DNA of 64,000 nt from an uncultured Eubacterium sp. (GTDB lineage Bacteria > Bacillota > Clostridia > Lachnospirales > Lachnospiraceae), in contig CAMWXD010000009.1 of assembly GCA_947178105.1 (NCBI GenBank), positions 1 through 64,000 on the forward strand, read 5' to 3'. Positions within the stretch are counted from its first letter, which is position 1. Every line of letters begins with the position of its first letter. The position numbers and the translations under genes were made by a program. Below are positions 53,636-61,896 of this stretch, in pieces. The notes beneath the pieces were generated by a model. The model saw nothing but the letters and a program-made list of their open reading frames with translations, had not been told where the DNA came from and did not search any database.

Positions 53636-53919
53636 TCGCACCACCTCCCTTCTTTTTCAAATTAGGGAGGTTTACCACCTTGTAACACGATTACTCCATA
53701 GAATAATCATATCGCAGGTGGTATATTACTTCAATAATTTTCCAAACAATTCTCTCTGGTTTTAAGATTATTTTATTGAACTTTTTGATTTATGAAAATC
53801 AAATTTGCAAGGGCTACTATTCCTTTATTGGGCAACTATTTTATTTTCCCCACCTTTCTGGGGCTGAATAAAAAGTACTTGCTGGATTAAATATATCCCA
53901 AATTTATGAAAAGTTTTTA

Positions 53920-54065
53920 GTTACTATTCACACCAGGACTTTGCATTTACTGCAAAGTCCGTAAAAATGCGTAAATTCAGCCGAGAGAGAAATCAGCCCT
54001 TCGCGAAGCGAACTTCAAATGGGCTGATTTCCGTTATTGTGAGCACCGAAGGTGTGAACAGTAAC
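53920..54065. repeat. Folded palindromic element with multi-branched structure
   Basis: A closing stem GTTACTATTCACACC/GGTGTGAACAGTAAC (one mismatch) encloses a hairpin GGACTTTGCA/TGCAAAGTCC and a second arm GAAATCAGCCC/GGGCTGATTTC whose tip carries TTCGCGAAGCGAA. This multi-junction layout over 146 bp without a gene looks like a structured RNA or a repetitive palindromic element. I cannot tell which. Confidence 0.65.
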
Positions 54066-54103
54066 AGTTTTTAAAGCTTGCGTCTGCCATGTAAAAGATT
54101 ATG

Positions 54104-54132
54104 TTGTAGATTGCCCAAAGGGATGTTATAAT
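54104..54132 (+). promoter_or_regulatory. Promoter of DUF3298-like gene
   Basis: TTGTAG (54104-54109), 17 nt, TATAAT (54127-54132). Transcription would begin near 54139. Confidence 0.55.
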
Positions 54133-54147
54133 TTTACAAGAATATCT

Positions 54148-54957
54148 GTGCTACTCTTTTTTACAGGAAGTGTGCAGACAATTAAAAAAGCAGAAGGGAC
54201 ATTGAAAGAGAAATTGAAAGAGAAATTGAAAAAACAACGTAAATACAGGAAAATGGCGGCGGTACCTGCGCTATGCATGGCACTCGCCAGTATCATGCTG
54301 ATTTGTTGCCAGCCAGATACCATAAGTGCGGCAGAGCCGGCGGCTGCGGTCGGGTACACGATGAAAACAGAAAAAGCCGAATATAAGGACAGCAGCGGCA
54401 GGGTCAGAGGAATTGTGTCTTTTGAGTATCCGCAGTTTGAAGGGACATCAAAAGGAATTCAGGCTGTGAATCAGAAAATTGTGAAACAAAAAGAAAAGTT
54501 TATGAATTCAGATGACGCGAAAAGCATAAAACAAAGTACAGAATGGGCAGTTCAAAACGATAGATTTTACGACGAATATGAGCAGTATTTCTGCCAGAGA
54601 TTCTGTAATGTGACTTATAATAAAAATGGAATTGTCAGTCTGAGTATGCTGAGGGAATGGTACGGCGGAGGCGTTCATAATTCATCGGTATACGGATTGA
54701 ATTATAATCTGAATACAGGAAAAAAGCTTACTGTCAGGGATGTGATTTCTGGAAATGTGAAAAAGAAAATAGAAAAAGCCCTAAAAAAGCAGATGCCAGA
54801 GGCAGGTATTTCTTATGATCCGTCAGAAGTGGTAAGGAACAGAAAGGATTATCAATTTTATCTGAAGGATGGAATGGTATATATCTGTTTTGATTCTTAT
54901 GAGCTAAATCAGGGCGGCAGAGGAGTATCGTTTACAGTGGGAGGAAAGTATAAGTAA
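54148..54957 (+). CDS. Secreted or anchored DUF3298/RsiV-like protein
   Basis: A basic N-terminal stretch with a 12-bp tandem repeat (KEKLKEKLKK), a helix (MAAVPALCMALASIMLICC) and an extracytoplasmic domain of about 210 residues. EYPQFEG, REWYGGGVHNSSVYGLNYNLNTGKKLTVRDV and FDSYELNQGGRG match the DUF3298/RsiV fold. The start is unclear: GTG 54148 has no ribosome site. AGGAAG precedes an ATT codon (54181) that would begin IKKAEG, so a lost ATG is possible; ATG 54253 is the shortest option. Confidence 0.65.
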   Translation: MLLFFTGSVQTIKKAEGTLKEKLKEKLKKQRKYRKMAAVPALCMALASIMLICCQPDTISAAEPAAAVGYTMKTEKAEYKDSSGRVRGIVSFEYPQFEGTSKGIQAVNQKIVKQKEKFMNSDDAKSIKQSTEWAVQNDRFYDEYEQYFCQRFCNVTYNKNGIVSLSMLREWYGGGVHNSSVYGLNYNLNTGKKLTVRDVISGNVKKKIEKALKKQMPEAGISYDPSEVVRNRKDYQFYLKDGMVYICFDSYELNQGGRGVSFTVGGKYK

Positions 54958-54983
54958 AATAAGGAGTATTCAGTATGATGGTG

Positions 54984-55376
54984 TGCAAAACATATCCATT
55001 GTATGAGCTGGGGCAGTACCGTTATGTTGTAATACTGTCAGCCTGCAATGGAAAAATTTTATTAAGCCGCCATAAAGAACGTACAACGTGGGAGACGCAG
55101 GGCGGGCATATAGAGCCTGGCGAAACGCCTTTGGAAGCAGCGAAAAGAGAGCTGTATGAGGAGTCGGGTGCTGCGGTATATACGATTCAGCCTCTGTGCG
55201 ATTATTGGGCGGGAGATCCGCAGGCAGGGACAGGTGCCAATGGTATGGTATTTACAGCGCAGATCCTGCGTACAGGCGCAAAGGCATTGCGTATAAGATG
55301 AAGGCGGCCATGAAGTTTGCGGATTATATTGAAAGCTGCTTTTGACAGGAGGATGGCAAGTGCAAGGGCTATCCGG
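54984..55376 (+). pseudogene. Scarred partial copy of NUDIX-GNAT and GH127 genes
   Basis: Positions 54984-55264 match 56465-56745 with only about three changes (NUDIX domain). The copy then jumps at CAGAT to sequence equal to 57147-57187 (GNAT part), and again to 57932-58007 (GH127 gene). Two deletions, of 406 and about 744 bp relative to the intact locus, explain this. The ORF at 54975-55301 is a truncated, frameshifted product. The original duplication covered at least 1.5 kb. Confidence 0.88.
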
Positions 55377-55403
55377 TAATAGTGATTTTTCAAGGTGGCT
55401 TAA

Positions 55404-55628
55404 TTACTGCATATTTTTTACAGCTTCTTCAAACTCTTGTTCTGTTTCCAAAAAATGGTATGGCGCGTATTCCCCATAGGCAGATGGGCGGCTGATTGTC
55501 ACAAATTGAATTGTGTCATATCCCACTGCCATTATTAGCTTCTTCTTAAACTTTGCCAGATGCTGTCCATGTTCTGTCTGCAAAGCCAGACAGCCTACAT
55601 CATTAAACTTCTTCGCTATTAGATAACA
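55404..55628 (-). CDS. DUF6718-like small protein, possible antitoxin
   Basis: 74 aa from ATG 55628, with AAGGAGGTG at proper distance inside the end of the upstream gene; the track start at 55769 is a shadow. MCYLIAKKFNDVGCLALQT and VTISRPSAYGEYAPYHF are the segments by which I recall this family. It overlaps the RelA/SpoT-domain gene by 26 bp. In this position it may neutralise that enzyme, but no direct evidence exists in the sequence. Confidence 0.7.
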   Translation of the reverse strand, partial: CYLIAKKFNDVGCLALQTEHGQHLAKFKKKLIMAVGYDTIQFVTISRPSAYGEYAPYHFLETEQEFEEAVKNMQ

Positions 55629-56226
55629 CATGCCGAAGCACCTCCTTAAACTCATTCTCATTTTTAATATTGCCACATTCATATTTTTGACGCAGGCAAT
55701 ATCCGACCTCATTTTTATATTTTCGCTTATACACATATTTATGCAGCCAATTATTAAGCTGGCGGTCATAATAGGTATTGTACTGAATTTCTATCGGATA
55801 GTGATAATTGCTTAACTGAAAATACACATGAACGCCTCGGTACCCGTCATCATTCGACTTTCCATTAGACATATCCGCTGTCCGGATATTAGTATATCCA
55901 GCTAGCTGAAGCACATCTTCATAATTATCACAAAAAGTGCGAAAACCTAACAGATCGTTAAATACTTTTGCTGTCTGATGGTCAGGATAATATCTTTCAT
56001 ATTTTAGTATTGCTGACTGGATGCTTTTTATTCGGTAATCTATGGCAATCTCCTGAAGCTGGTTGCACAAATCATACCATTCATTTACATTTTGCAATTC
56101 ATCAAACAGCTCCTGCTTATTGAAATAGTGCAAGTTCTTTTTTAAGCGTATACCAAGGCTGGACTGATATGACAGCTTCTTTAACAATTCAAATGATAAT
56201 CCATCTTTTTTCAGAATATCTTCCAA
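55603..56226 (-). CDS. RelA/SpoT-domain protein, possible toxSAS
   Basis: 207 aa single-domain protein. The motifs fit the RelA/SpoT synthetase fold: RIKSIQSAILKYERY (basic substrate loop), FNDLLGFRTFCDNY (the GxR strand), DDGYRGVHVYF (the GYRxxH motif) and YPIEIQYNT (the EIQ metal-site strand). It lacks hydrolase, TGS and ACT domains, so it is of the small alarmone synthetase/toxSAS type. It overlaps a small gene on its 3-prime side, as toxSAS-antitoxin pairs often do. It lies between two copies of the NUDIX sequence. Confidence 0.72.
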   Translation of the reverse strand: MEDILKKDGLSFELLKKLSYQSSLGIRLKKNLHYFNKQELFDELQNVNEWYDLCNQLQEIAIDYRIKSIQSAILKYERYYPDHQTAKVFNDLLGFRTFCDNYEDVLQLAGYTNIRTADMSNGKSNDDGYRGVHVYFQLSNYHYPIEIQYNTYYDRQLNNWLHKYVYKRKYKNEVGYCLRQKYECGNIKNENEFKEVLRHVLSNSEEV

Positions 56227-56458
56227 ATGCTCACCTCACACTAATAGAAATTGTCTTTGTTGTTTCCATTTTATCATACAACACAACTTTTCACAATAAA
56301 AATTGAATTCACCACCACAGTAAACTGTTATTTCGAAATTTATAGAAAATTTATAAAGCTTGCGTTTACCGTGCGGGAGGGGGAGTTCATTTTATATTGC
56401 ACAATCATCCAATGCGCGCTATAATGAAACAATAACCTAGGAGGAGGAATCATCCAGT
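56227..56458. other. AT-rich spacer between RelA/SpoT gene and NUDIX gene
   Basis: 232 bp with divergent promoters presumably inside. CTAGGAGGAGGAA before ATG 56459 is the NUDIX ribosome site. GCTTGCGTTTACCGT at 56359 resembles GCTTGCGTCTGCCAT at 54076, upstream of the scarred copy, which hints that the duplication reaches beyond the coding part. Confidence 0.4.
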
Positions 56459-57328
56459 ATGATTTGCAAAACATATCCATTGTATGAGCTGGGGCAGTAC
56501 CGTTATGTTGTAATACTGTCAGCCTGCAATGGAAAAATTTTATTAAGCCGCCATAAAGAACGTACAACGTGGGAGACGCAGGGCGGGCATATAGAGCCTG
56601 GCGAAACGCCTTTGGAAGCAGCGAAAAGAGAGCTGTATGAAGAGTCGGGTGCTGCGGTATATACGATTCAGCCTCTGTGCGACTATTGGGCGGGAGATCC
56701 GCAGGCAGGGACAGGTGCCAATGGTATGGTATTTACGGCGCAGATTCAAAAGCTGGGAGAAATGCCGGACAGTGAGATGGCAGAAGTGCAGATGTTTGCT
56801 CTGCTGCCGCAAAATCTGACCTATCCAGAGATTACGCCGGTATTATTTGCAAAGATTGGGCATTATTTTTATAAAAAAGCAGATCTTGGGGACCTGGAGG
56901 TGCTGGTAGAGACGCGCATGAAAGTGCTGCGGGCGGCAAATAAACTGCCGGAAGATACAGGTATGGCTGAGACAGAAGCAGAGTCCGTTAAGTATTATGA
57001 AAGGGCATTCAAAGACGATTTGTGCGCTGTTTATCTTGTTTATGATGCAGATATGGTGATTGGTACAGGCGGGATCAGTTTTTATCAGGTGATGCCGACA
57101 TACCATAATACAAGCGGCAAAAAAGCTTATATTATGAATATGTATACAGATCCTGCGTACAGGCGCAAAGGCATTGCGTATAAGATGCTGGACGTGCTGA
57201 TGAAAGAGGCGGCTGACAGGGGAATAGAACAGGTCTCTCTGGAAGCTACGCAAGCAGGAAGGCCGCTGTATTTAAAGTATGGATTTGTGCCAATGCAGGA
57301 TGAGATGGAGTGGAAGGGTAAGGAATAA
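56459..57328 (+). CDS. NUDIX hydrolase-GNAT acetyltransferase fusion
   Basis: 289 aa. The N-terminal NUDIX box GHIEPGETPLEAAKRELYEESGA contains the G-x5-E-x7-REUxEExGU signature. The C-terminal GNAT half has YTDPAYRRKGIAYKMLDVLM as the CoA loop and ATQAGRPLYLKYGF. GGAGGAGG precedes ATG 56459. NUDIX and GNAT substrates are both uncertain; the fusion suggests action on one small-molecule pathway. A truncated copy lies 1.5 kb upstream. Confidence 0.9.
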   Translation: MICKTYPLYELGQYRYVVILSACNGKILLSRHKERTTWETQGGHIEPGETPLEAAKRELYEESGAAVYTIQPLCDYWAGDPQAGTGANGMVFTAQIQKLGEMPDSEMAEVQMFALLPQNLTYPEITPVLFAKIGHYFYKKADLGDLEVLVETRMKVLRAANKLPEDTGMAETEAESVKYYERAFKDDLCAVYLVYDADMVIGTGGISFYQVMPTYHNTSGKKAYIMNMYTDPAYRRKGIAYKMLDVLMKEAADRGIEQVSLEATQAGRPLYLKYGFVPMQDEMEWKGKE

Positions 57329-57358
57329 AACAGATACAATGAAAGGAGAATGAAAACT

Positions 57359-59395
57359 ATGGGGAATAAAAACCACCCGATCTCTCTGCGCCAGTTTCAG
57401 GCGGCAGACGGGTTTTGGAAAGAGAAAATGGAGCTTGTGCGCAGGGAGGTTATTCCATACCAGTGGGAAATTTTAAATGACCGTGTAGAGGGCGCAAGCC
57501 CTAGCTTTTGTATGCGTAATTTTAAGGTCGCTGGCAGGCTGATGAAGGAAAAAAGGGAAAAAGGGGATGCGTTTGAAGAGCCGGTATATACGTTTCGCGG
57601 ATTTGAGGCGCTGCCGGAGGATATGGAGCATCTGGAGGATCGGTTTTATGGCTTTGTCTTTCAGGACAGTGATTTTTCTAAATGGATCGAAGCGGTTGCT
57701 TATTCCCTTGTCAGCCATCCGGATCCAGAACTGGAGCGGACTGCGGACGAAGCGATTGACGTCGTATGTGCAGCGCAGATGGAAAACGGGTATCTGGATA
57801 CGTACTATATTATCAACGGCATGGATCGAAGCTTTTCTAACCTGAAAGACCATCATGAGCTGTACTGCCTGGGGCATCTGATCGAAGGGGCGGTTGCTTA
57901 TTATCAGGCGACCGGAAAAGACAGGCTGTTAAAGGCGGCCATGAAGTTTGCAGATTATATTGAAAGCCGCTTTGGACAGGAGGATGGCAAGTGCAAGGGC
58001 TATCCGGGGCATGAGATTGCGGAAATGGCGCTGGTGCGCCTTTATGAAGAGACGGGACAGGAACGTTATTTGAAGCTGGCACGTTATTTTATTGATGAAA
58101 GAGGAAGGCAGCCATATTATTGGGACTGCGAAGAGGAAGGAAAGCAGAGCAAGGCAGCGCAGTCAGAGGGAGAGCGTTACCAGTATTACCAGGCGCATCG
58201 TCCGGTGCGCGAACAGGACGAAGCTGTGGGACATGCGGTCAGGGCTGTTTATTTGTATTCCGGCATGGCGGATGTGGCAAGGATTACGGATGATGCGCAG
58301 TTGAAAGAAGCGTGCAGGCGCCTGTGGGACAGCATCGTACAGGAAAAAATGTATATTACCGGAGCTATCGGCGGGACGCATATCGGGGAGTCTTTTTCAT
58401 TTCCGTTTGATCTGCCAAATGATACGGCATATGCAGAGACCTGCGCTTCGATCGGGCTGATGTTCTTTGCAAGGCGAATGCTGGAGATGGAACCGGATGC
58501 GGCTTACGGCGATGTGATGGAGCTGGCGCTTTATAATTCGGTATTGAGCGGCATGGCATTGGACGGAAAGAGCTTTTTTTATGTGAATCCGCTGGAAGTG
58601 CTGCCGGAAGCGTGCCATAAGGACGAACGCAAATTTCATGTAAAGCCGGTGCGCCAGAAGTGGTTTGGATGCGCCTGCTGTCCTCCGAACCTGGCAAGGC
58701 TGATTAGCTCTATACCGACGTATGCATATACGGAAAATGAGGATACACTGTTTATGCACCTGCATCTGTCGGGTGAAGTGAAAAAGCAGCTTGGCAGCCA
58801 GACGGCTTCTTTTCTTGTGGAATCTGGGATGCCGTGGGATGGGAAGGTAACGATCACCTATACAGGCGAAAAGGCTGCTGCAATGAAGCTTGCCGTGCGG
58901 ATTCCGGGCTGGTGTGAGCACTGGCAGGCAGATGGGCTGGCAAAATTCCAATGCAGCGAAGAAAAGGGATATTATTATCTGGAAGGCACATGGGAACAAG
59001 GCTGTCAGGTTATATTTACATTTGAGATGGAGACACGGTTTTATCAGGCAGACGACCGTGTGCGGGAAGATATCGGCAAAGTTGCGGTTATGCGTGGGCC
59101 GGTCGTATACTGTGCAGAAGAAGCGGACAATGGAACAAGCCTGCATTTATACCAGATCCTTTCTTCCTCACAGCCTGCTCAGGCAGGAGAGGTGACGATT
59201 GCAGGCAGTCACTATCCTTTGTTAAACGTATCTGCGCGAAAGAAGGTAAAAGCAGAAAAAGCAGGCAGGCTTTATACGAAATATAAAAAACCAGAGTACG
59301 AGCCTGCACAGCTTTATATGATCCCTTATTTTGCATGGGCAAACAGAGGGGAAAATGAAATGGCTGTCTGGTTTACAGACGCTGGTATGCCGTAA
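57359..59395 (+). CDS. GH127 beta-L-arabinofuranosidase
   Basis: 678 aa from ATG 57359; ATG 57350 is only 1 nt from AGGAG. The HypBA1-like motifs are visible: NDTAYAETCASIG with the glutamate that binds zinc, and WFGCACCPPNLAR with the cysteines that include the nucleophile. It also has the usual AHRPVREQDEAVGHAVRA region and a C-terminal beta domain. No signal peptide, so it acts in the cytoplasm on short arabino-oligosaccharides or glycosides. No sugar transporter is adjacent. Confidence 0.92.
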   Translation: MGNKNHPISLRQFQAADGFWKEKMELVRREVIPYQWEILNDRVEGASPSFCMRNFKVAGRLMKEKREKGDAFEEPVYTFRGFEALPEDMEHLEDRFYGFVFQDSDFSKWIEAVAYSLVSHPDPELERTADEAIDVVCAAQMENGYLDTYYIINGMDRSFSNLKDHHELYCLGHLIEGAVAYYQATGKDRLLKAAMKFADYIESRFGQEDGKCKGYPGHEIAEMALVRLYEETGQERYLKLARYFIDERGRQPYYWDCEEEGKQSKAAQSEGERYQYYQAHRPVREQDEAVGHAVRAVYLYSGMADVARITDDAQLKEACRRLWDSIVQEKMYITGAIGGTHIGESFSFPFDLPNDTAYAETCASIGLMFFARRMLEMEPDAAYGDVMELALYNSVLSGMALDGKSFFYVNPLEVLPEACHKDERKFHVKPVRQKWFGCACCPPNLARLISSIPTYAYTENEDTLFMHLHLSGEVKKQLGSQTASFLVESGMPWDGKVTITYTGEKAAAMKLAVRIPGWCEHWQADGLAKFQCSEEKGYYYLEGTWEQGCQVIFTFEMETRFYQADDRVREDIGKVAVMRGPVVYCAEEADNGTSLHLYQILSSSQPAQAGEVTIAGSHYPLLNVSARKKVKAEKAGRLYTKYKKPEYEPAQLYMIPYFAWANRGENEMAVWFTDAGMP

Positions 59396-59449
59396 CCGTG
59401 CAGGCAGGTTCTGAAAGTTTGCTTTATGTAGTTTGCTGCGTGTAACAGG

Positions 59450-59941
59450 TCATAGGCTGCAGTAATAAGGACAGATGTCCGCATAGCTGCCGTCTTTCAT
59501 CCGAAAACCTTTAGGAATTGTTCCAAGCTGGGTAAATCCCAGGCGTTCATACAGATGGCGTGCATGGATATTGGAAGCAACCACAGCGTTAAATTGCAGG
59601 ATGCTAAAACCATGCTGCTTTGCCTGTGAGAGGCAGTGAAGCACTAATTTTTCGCCGATATGCAGTCCTCGTTTTTCAGGATGGACTGCAAAGCTGGCAT
59701 TGCAGATATGGCCGCATCGTCCCACGTTGTTGGGATGCAGAATATAAATGCCGCAGACCTTTCCGGTATTCTGACAGACGGCTGCCGCAGTATAGGTCTG
59801 TGAATCAAAAAATTGTTTTCCCGTCTGGAGGGTTAAAATATCTTCCTGCGGGAAAGCAATGCCTTCTTCCACGACCTCATTCCAGATCTGGATCATAGCA
59901 GGCAGTTCTTTTTCCTCATAAGCTCTTATTTCAATCTCCAT
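59450..59941 (-). CDS. GNAT-family acetyltransferase (phosphinothricin-type)
   Basis: 163 aa. CoA loop FAVHPEKRGLHIGEKLV, then FNAVVASNIHARHLYERLGF, typical of RimI/PAT-like acetyltransferases. GGAGGA lies upstream on the reverse strand. Converges on the GH127 gene and is monocistronic. Confidence 0.85.
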   Translation of the reverse strand: MEIEIRAYEEKELPAMIQIWNEVVEEGIAFPQEDILTLQTGKQFFDSQTYTAAAVCQNTGKVCGIYILHPNNVGRCGHICNASFAVHPEKRGLHIGEKLVLHCLSQAKQHGFSILQFNAVVASNIHARHLYERLGFTQLGTIPKGFRMKDGSYADICPYYCSL

Positions 59942-60292
59942 ATATGATTCTCCTCCGTTTGGAACAGCAGGCGGTTGTCCGCTGACAATTCCGATGTTGT
60001 TATGGGTGCCTTAGATAAAGACACGCTCTAGTATTGTAGCATTTTCATAGCTGAAATGCAATCTGTATTTTGCTGTAGAGATTTCATGGAAAATTTCATT
60101 ATTTCAAAAACGATATTGACAAATTGAATGAATATTGTATAATGAATTTAAAAAGAATAATGATTTTATATTTTAAAATTCTTATACAATCAATTTGAAA
60201 TTATAACAGTTATCTGATAATAAGTATTTATACCTATTATTTGGATTGGTTATTGTTCAGGCAAAAAAATGTAATTTAAGGAGTGATATGAA
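59942..60292. promoter_or_regulatory. Intergenic region with promoter of 60.3-kb gene
   Basis: TTGACA (60116-60121), 16 nt, TATAAT (60138-60143) form a near-consensus promoter 150 bp before the next gene, leaving a long AT-rich leader. At 60020-60031 lies GACACGCTCTAG, a copy of the repeat seen at 18353, 30191 and 30694. A small hairpin (GCATTT/AAATGC) follows it. Confidence 0.65.
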
Positions 60293-61276
60293 ATGAAAAA
60301 CGGAAAGAAAAAGGTATTCGCATCTGTGTTCATTGCGGTGGCATTGATAGCAGCCATAACTGTCTGTATAGGATATGTTTATGTCAGGAAAGCAGATCAG
60401 GGGCAGACGAAGGAGCAGAAACAAGGCTTTAAGCTGAATGACGATGGGACAGTTACGCTGGGGCTTGGATATTCGGCTCATGGTTTTTTTACAACAGATG
60501 GAAATCTGGTTAACTCTGGAGATGATATTTTATGTGAGGACGGCTATATCAGAGGACAGATTGAGTTTCAGAAAAACTTAACAGAGCCGATGGAATATGG
60601 CTTGATTATTATGAATGATTTTATGCAGAAAAAATTTGCAGTTGATAATGAATGGTTTGACTGCTATCGTTTTTCTCTATCGGGAAACGGGACAATCAAA
60701 ATAGCGGTGGAGGTTCCGGTTGAGGACAATGCATATGAAATGGAATATTTGATCGTGCCGGAGCCGGATGCAAAAAATTTTTCTATGGACAACGAATCTG
60801 GATGGCACAATTTTCTGGCAACAAAAGAAGTGAGCGTCAGCAGCTACCGGATTACAGATAAAACTGGAAAGCGGCGGGTTCCGCCGGTATTTGATCAGAT
60901 CGATACAGAAAAACTGGAAGAATTGGAGTCTGAGGGGAATACCGGGTTTGAGCTTGTAAAAAGCAGCAAAGACGTGAGTGCGTTTGCATCCGCAAAAAGC
61001 GGAAGCCATGCGTGTATGTGTTTAGGCAGCATGAGGAAAGAAGTGGACGCATATGCAGTGATCGCTTTTTGCGACTGGAAGCAAACAGAAATTACAAAGG
61101 GGCAGTGGGTGCGCTGTTATACTTCGGTTCCTGACAAAAATTATTTTGAAGAAATCATTTTACCAAATGAACAAGAAGATGCTGTTTATCAAATGTTTGC
61201 GTTCGAACTGCCGATTGAGTCCAGGCTGAAAACTCTGGTGTATCAGACATTTCGGATAAAATTAGAAAGGAGCTAA
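60293..61276 (+). CDS. Membrane-anchored extracytoplasmic protein, unknown
   Basis: 327 aa. MKNGKKKVFASVFIAVALIAAITVCIG is a signal anchor without a lipobox. The remainder is beta-rich with a TVTLGLGYSAHGFF opening and no motif I recognise. AAGGAG precedes ATG 60293. It is followed directly by a small secreted-protein gene on the same strand, and the two probably form one unit. Confidence 0.75.
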   Translation: MKNGKKKVFASVFIAVALIAAITVCIGYVYVRKADQGQTKEQKQGFKLNDDGTVTLGLGYSAHGFFTTDGNLVNSGDDILCEDGYIRGQIEFQKNLTEPMEYGLIIMNDFMQKKFAVDNEWFDCYRFSLSGNGTIKIAVEVPVEDNAYEMEYLIVPEPDAKNFSMDNESGWHNFLATKEVSVSSYRITDKTGKRRVPPVFDQIDTEKLEELESEGNTGFELVKSSKDVSAFASAKSGSHACMCLGSMRKEVDAYAVIAFCDWKQTEITKGQWVRCYTSVPDKNYFEEIILPNEQEDAVYQMFAFELPIESRLKTLVYQTFRIKLERS

Positions 61277-61280
61277 AGAT

Positions 61281-61780
61281 ATGAAAAAGCATGTATTCTA
61301 TTATTAATAATGTTGGTTTGTATGGGAAATATGCACACCGTATATGCAGGAAGTATGGATGCTGCATTGCTTCCGGCTGATGTGAAAGATCTGGACTTTG
61401 ACGAAGAGCTGTATTATGGTGAAGAGATCATGCAGAAAGATACAAATGAAGATATTGCTTACTATTCAGATTCTTCTATTAGGTGTGAATATTGGTTAAG
61501 AGCGTATAATGATTATACATATATTTGGGCATCTTCTACCGCTTATGGAGGTCTTATGGATACAATTACTACCATATGTACCGCATATTATGAAAGCGGT
61601 AAACGGATAGATGAAGTTGTAAACTCAATTTCTGGAAATGTACAGAATAGCTCTGCAGTAGTTGAAGTTCCAAAAACGCCGCTTAATCTGAAAGCTGCTT
61701 ATGCGGTATCTTCACATTCATTCTACAAAGAAGGTTATATACCAGTTCAAGGAGTTGCATCGTGGCAAAGACCAAAATAA
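61281..61780 (+). pseudogene. Secreted protein with frameshift in its signal peptide
   Basis: GAAAGGAG and ATG 61281 are well placed, but the frame reads MKKHVFYY and stops. Adding one A to the A5 run after ATG would give MKKACILLLIMLVCMG continuing into the open frame (track ORF 61310, NMHTVYAGS...), a perfect signal peptide. The mature part is about 145 residues, aromatic-rich (YYSDSSIRCEYWLRAYNDYTYIW) and ends SWQRPK. So the gene seems to be off by one base, through real loss or sequencing error. Confidence 0.65.
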
Positions 61781-61860
61781 TAATAGCCTGATATAAGCGG
61801 CTGATATAAACATATTTACAAGGAGAAAACAGCATATTTGGAAAATGATTTTATAATTGT

Positions 61861-61887
61861 AAGGTTTTATTTTACAAATAAAACCTT
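61861..61887. terminator. Bidirectional terminator between convergent genes
   Basis: AAGGTTTTATTT and AAATAAAACCTT make a perfect 12-bp stem with a 3-nt loop. It separates the forward secreted protein from the reverse peptide gene. Confidence 0.75.
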
Positions 61888-61896
61888 GCAATTTTG

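Noticed and set aside
53353-53685. Forward ORF of 110 aa
   Set aside because: It spans the antisense RNA and the opposite strand of the holin-like toxin; no ribosome site and no protein-like features.
57473-59146. Long reverse ORFs opposite GH127
   Set aside because: Opposite-strand shadows of a complete GH127 gene; no ribosome sites.
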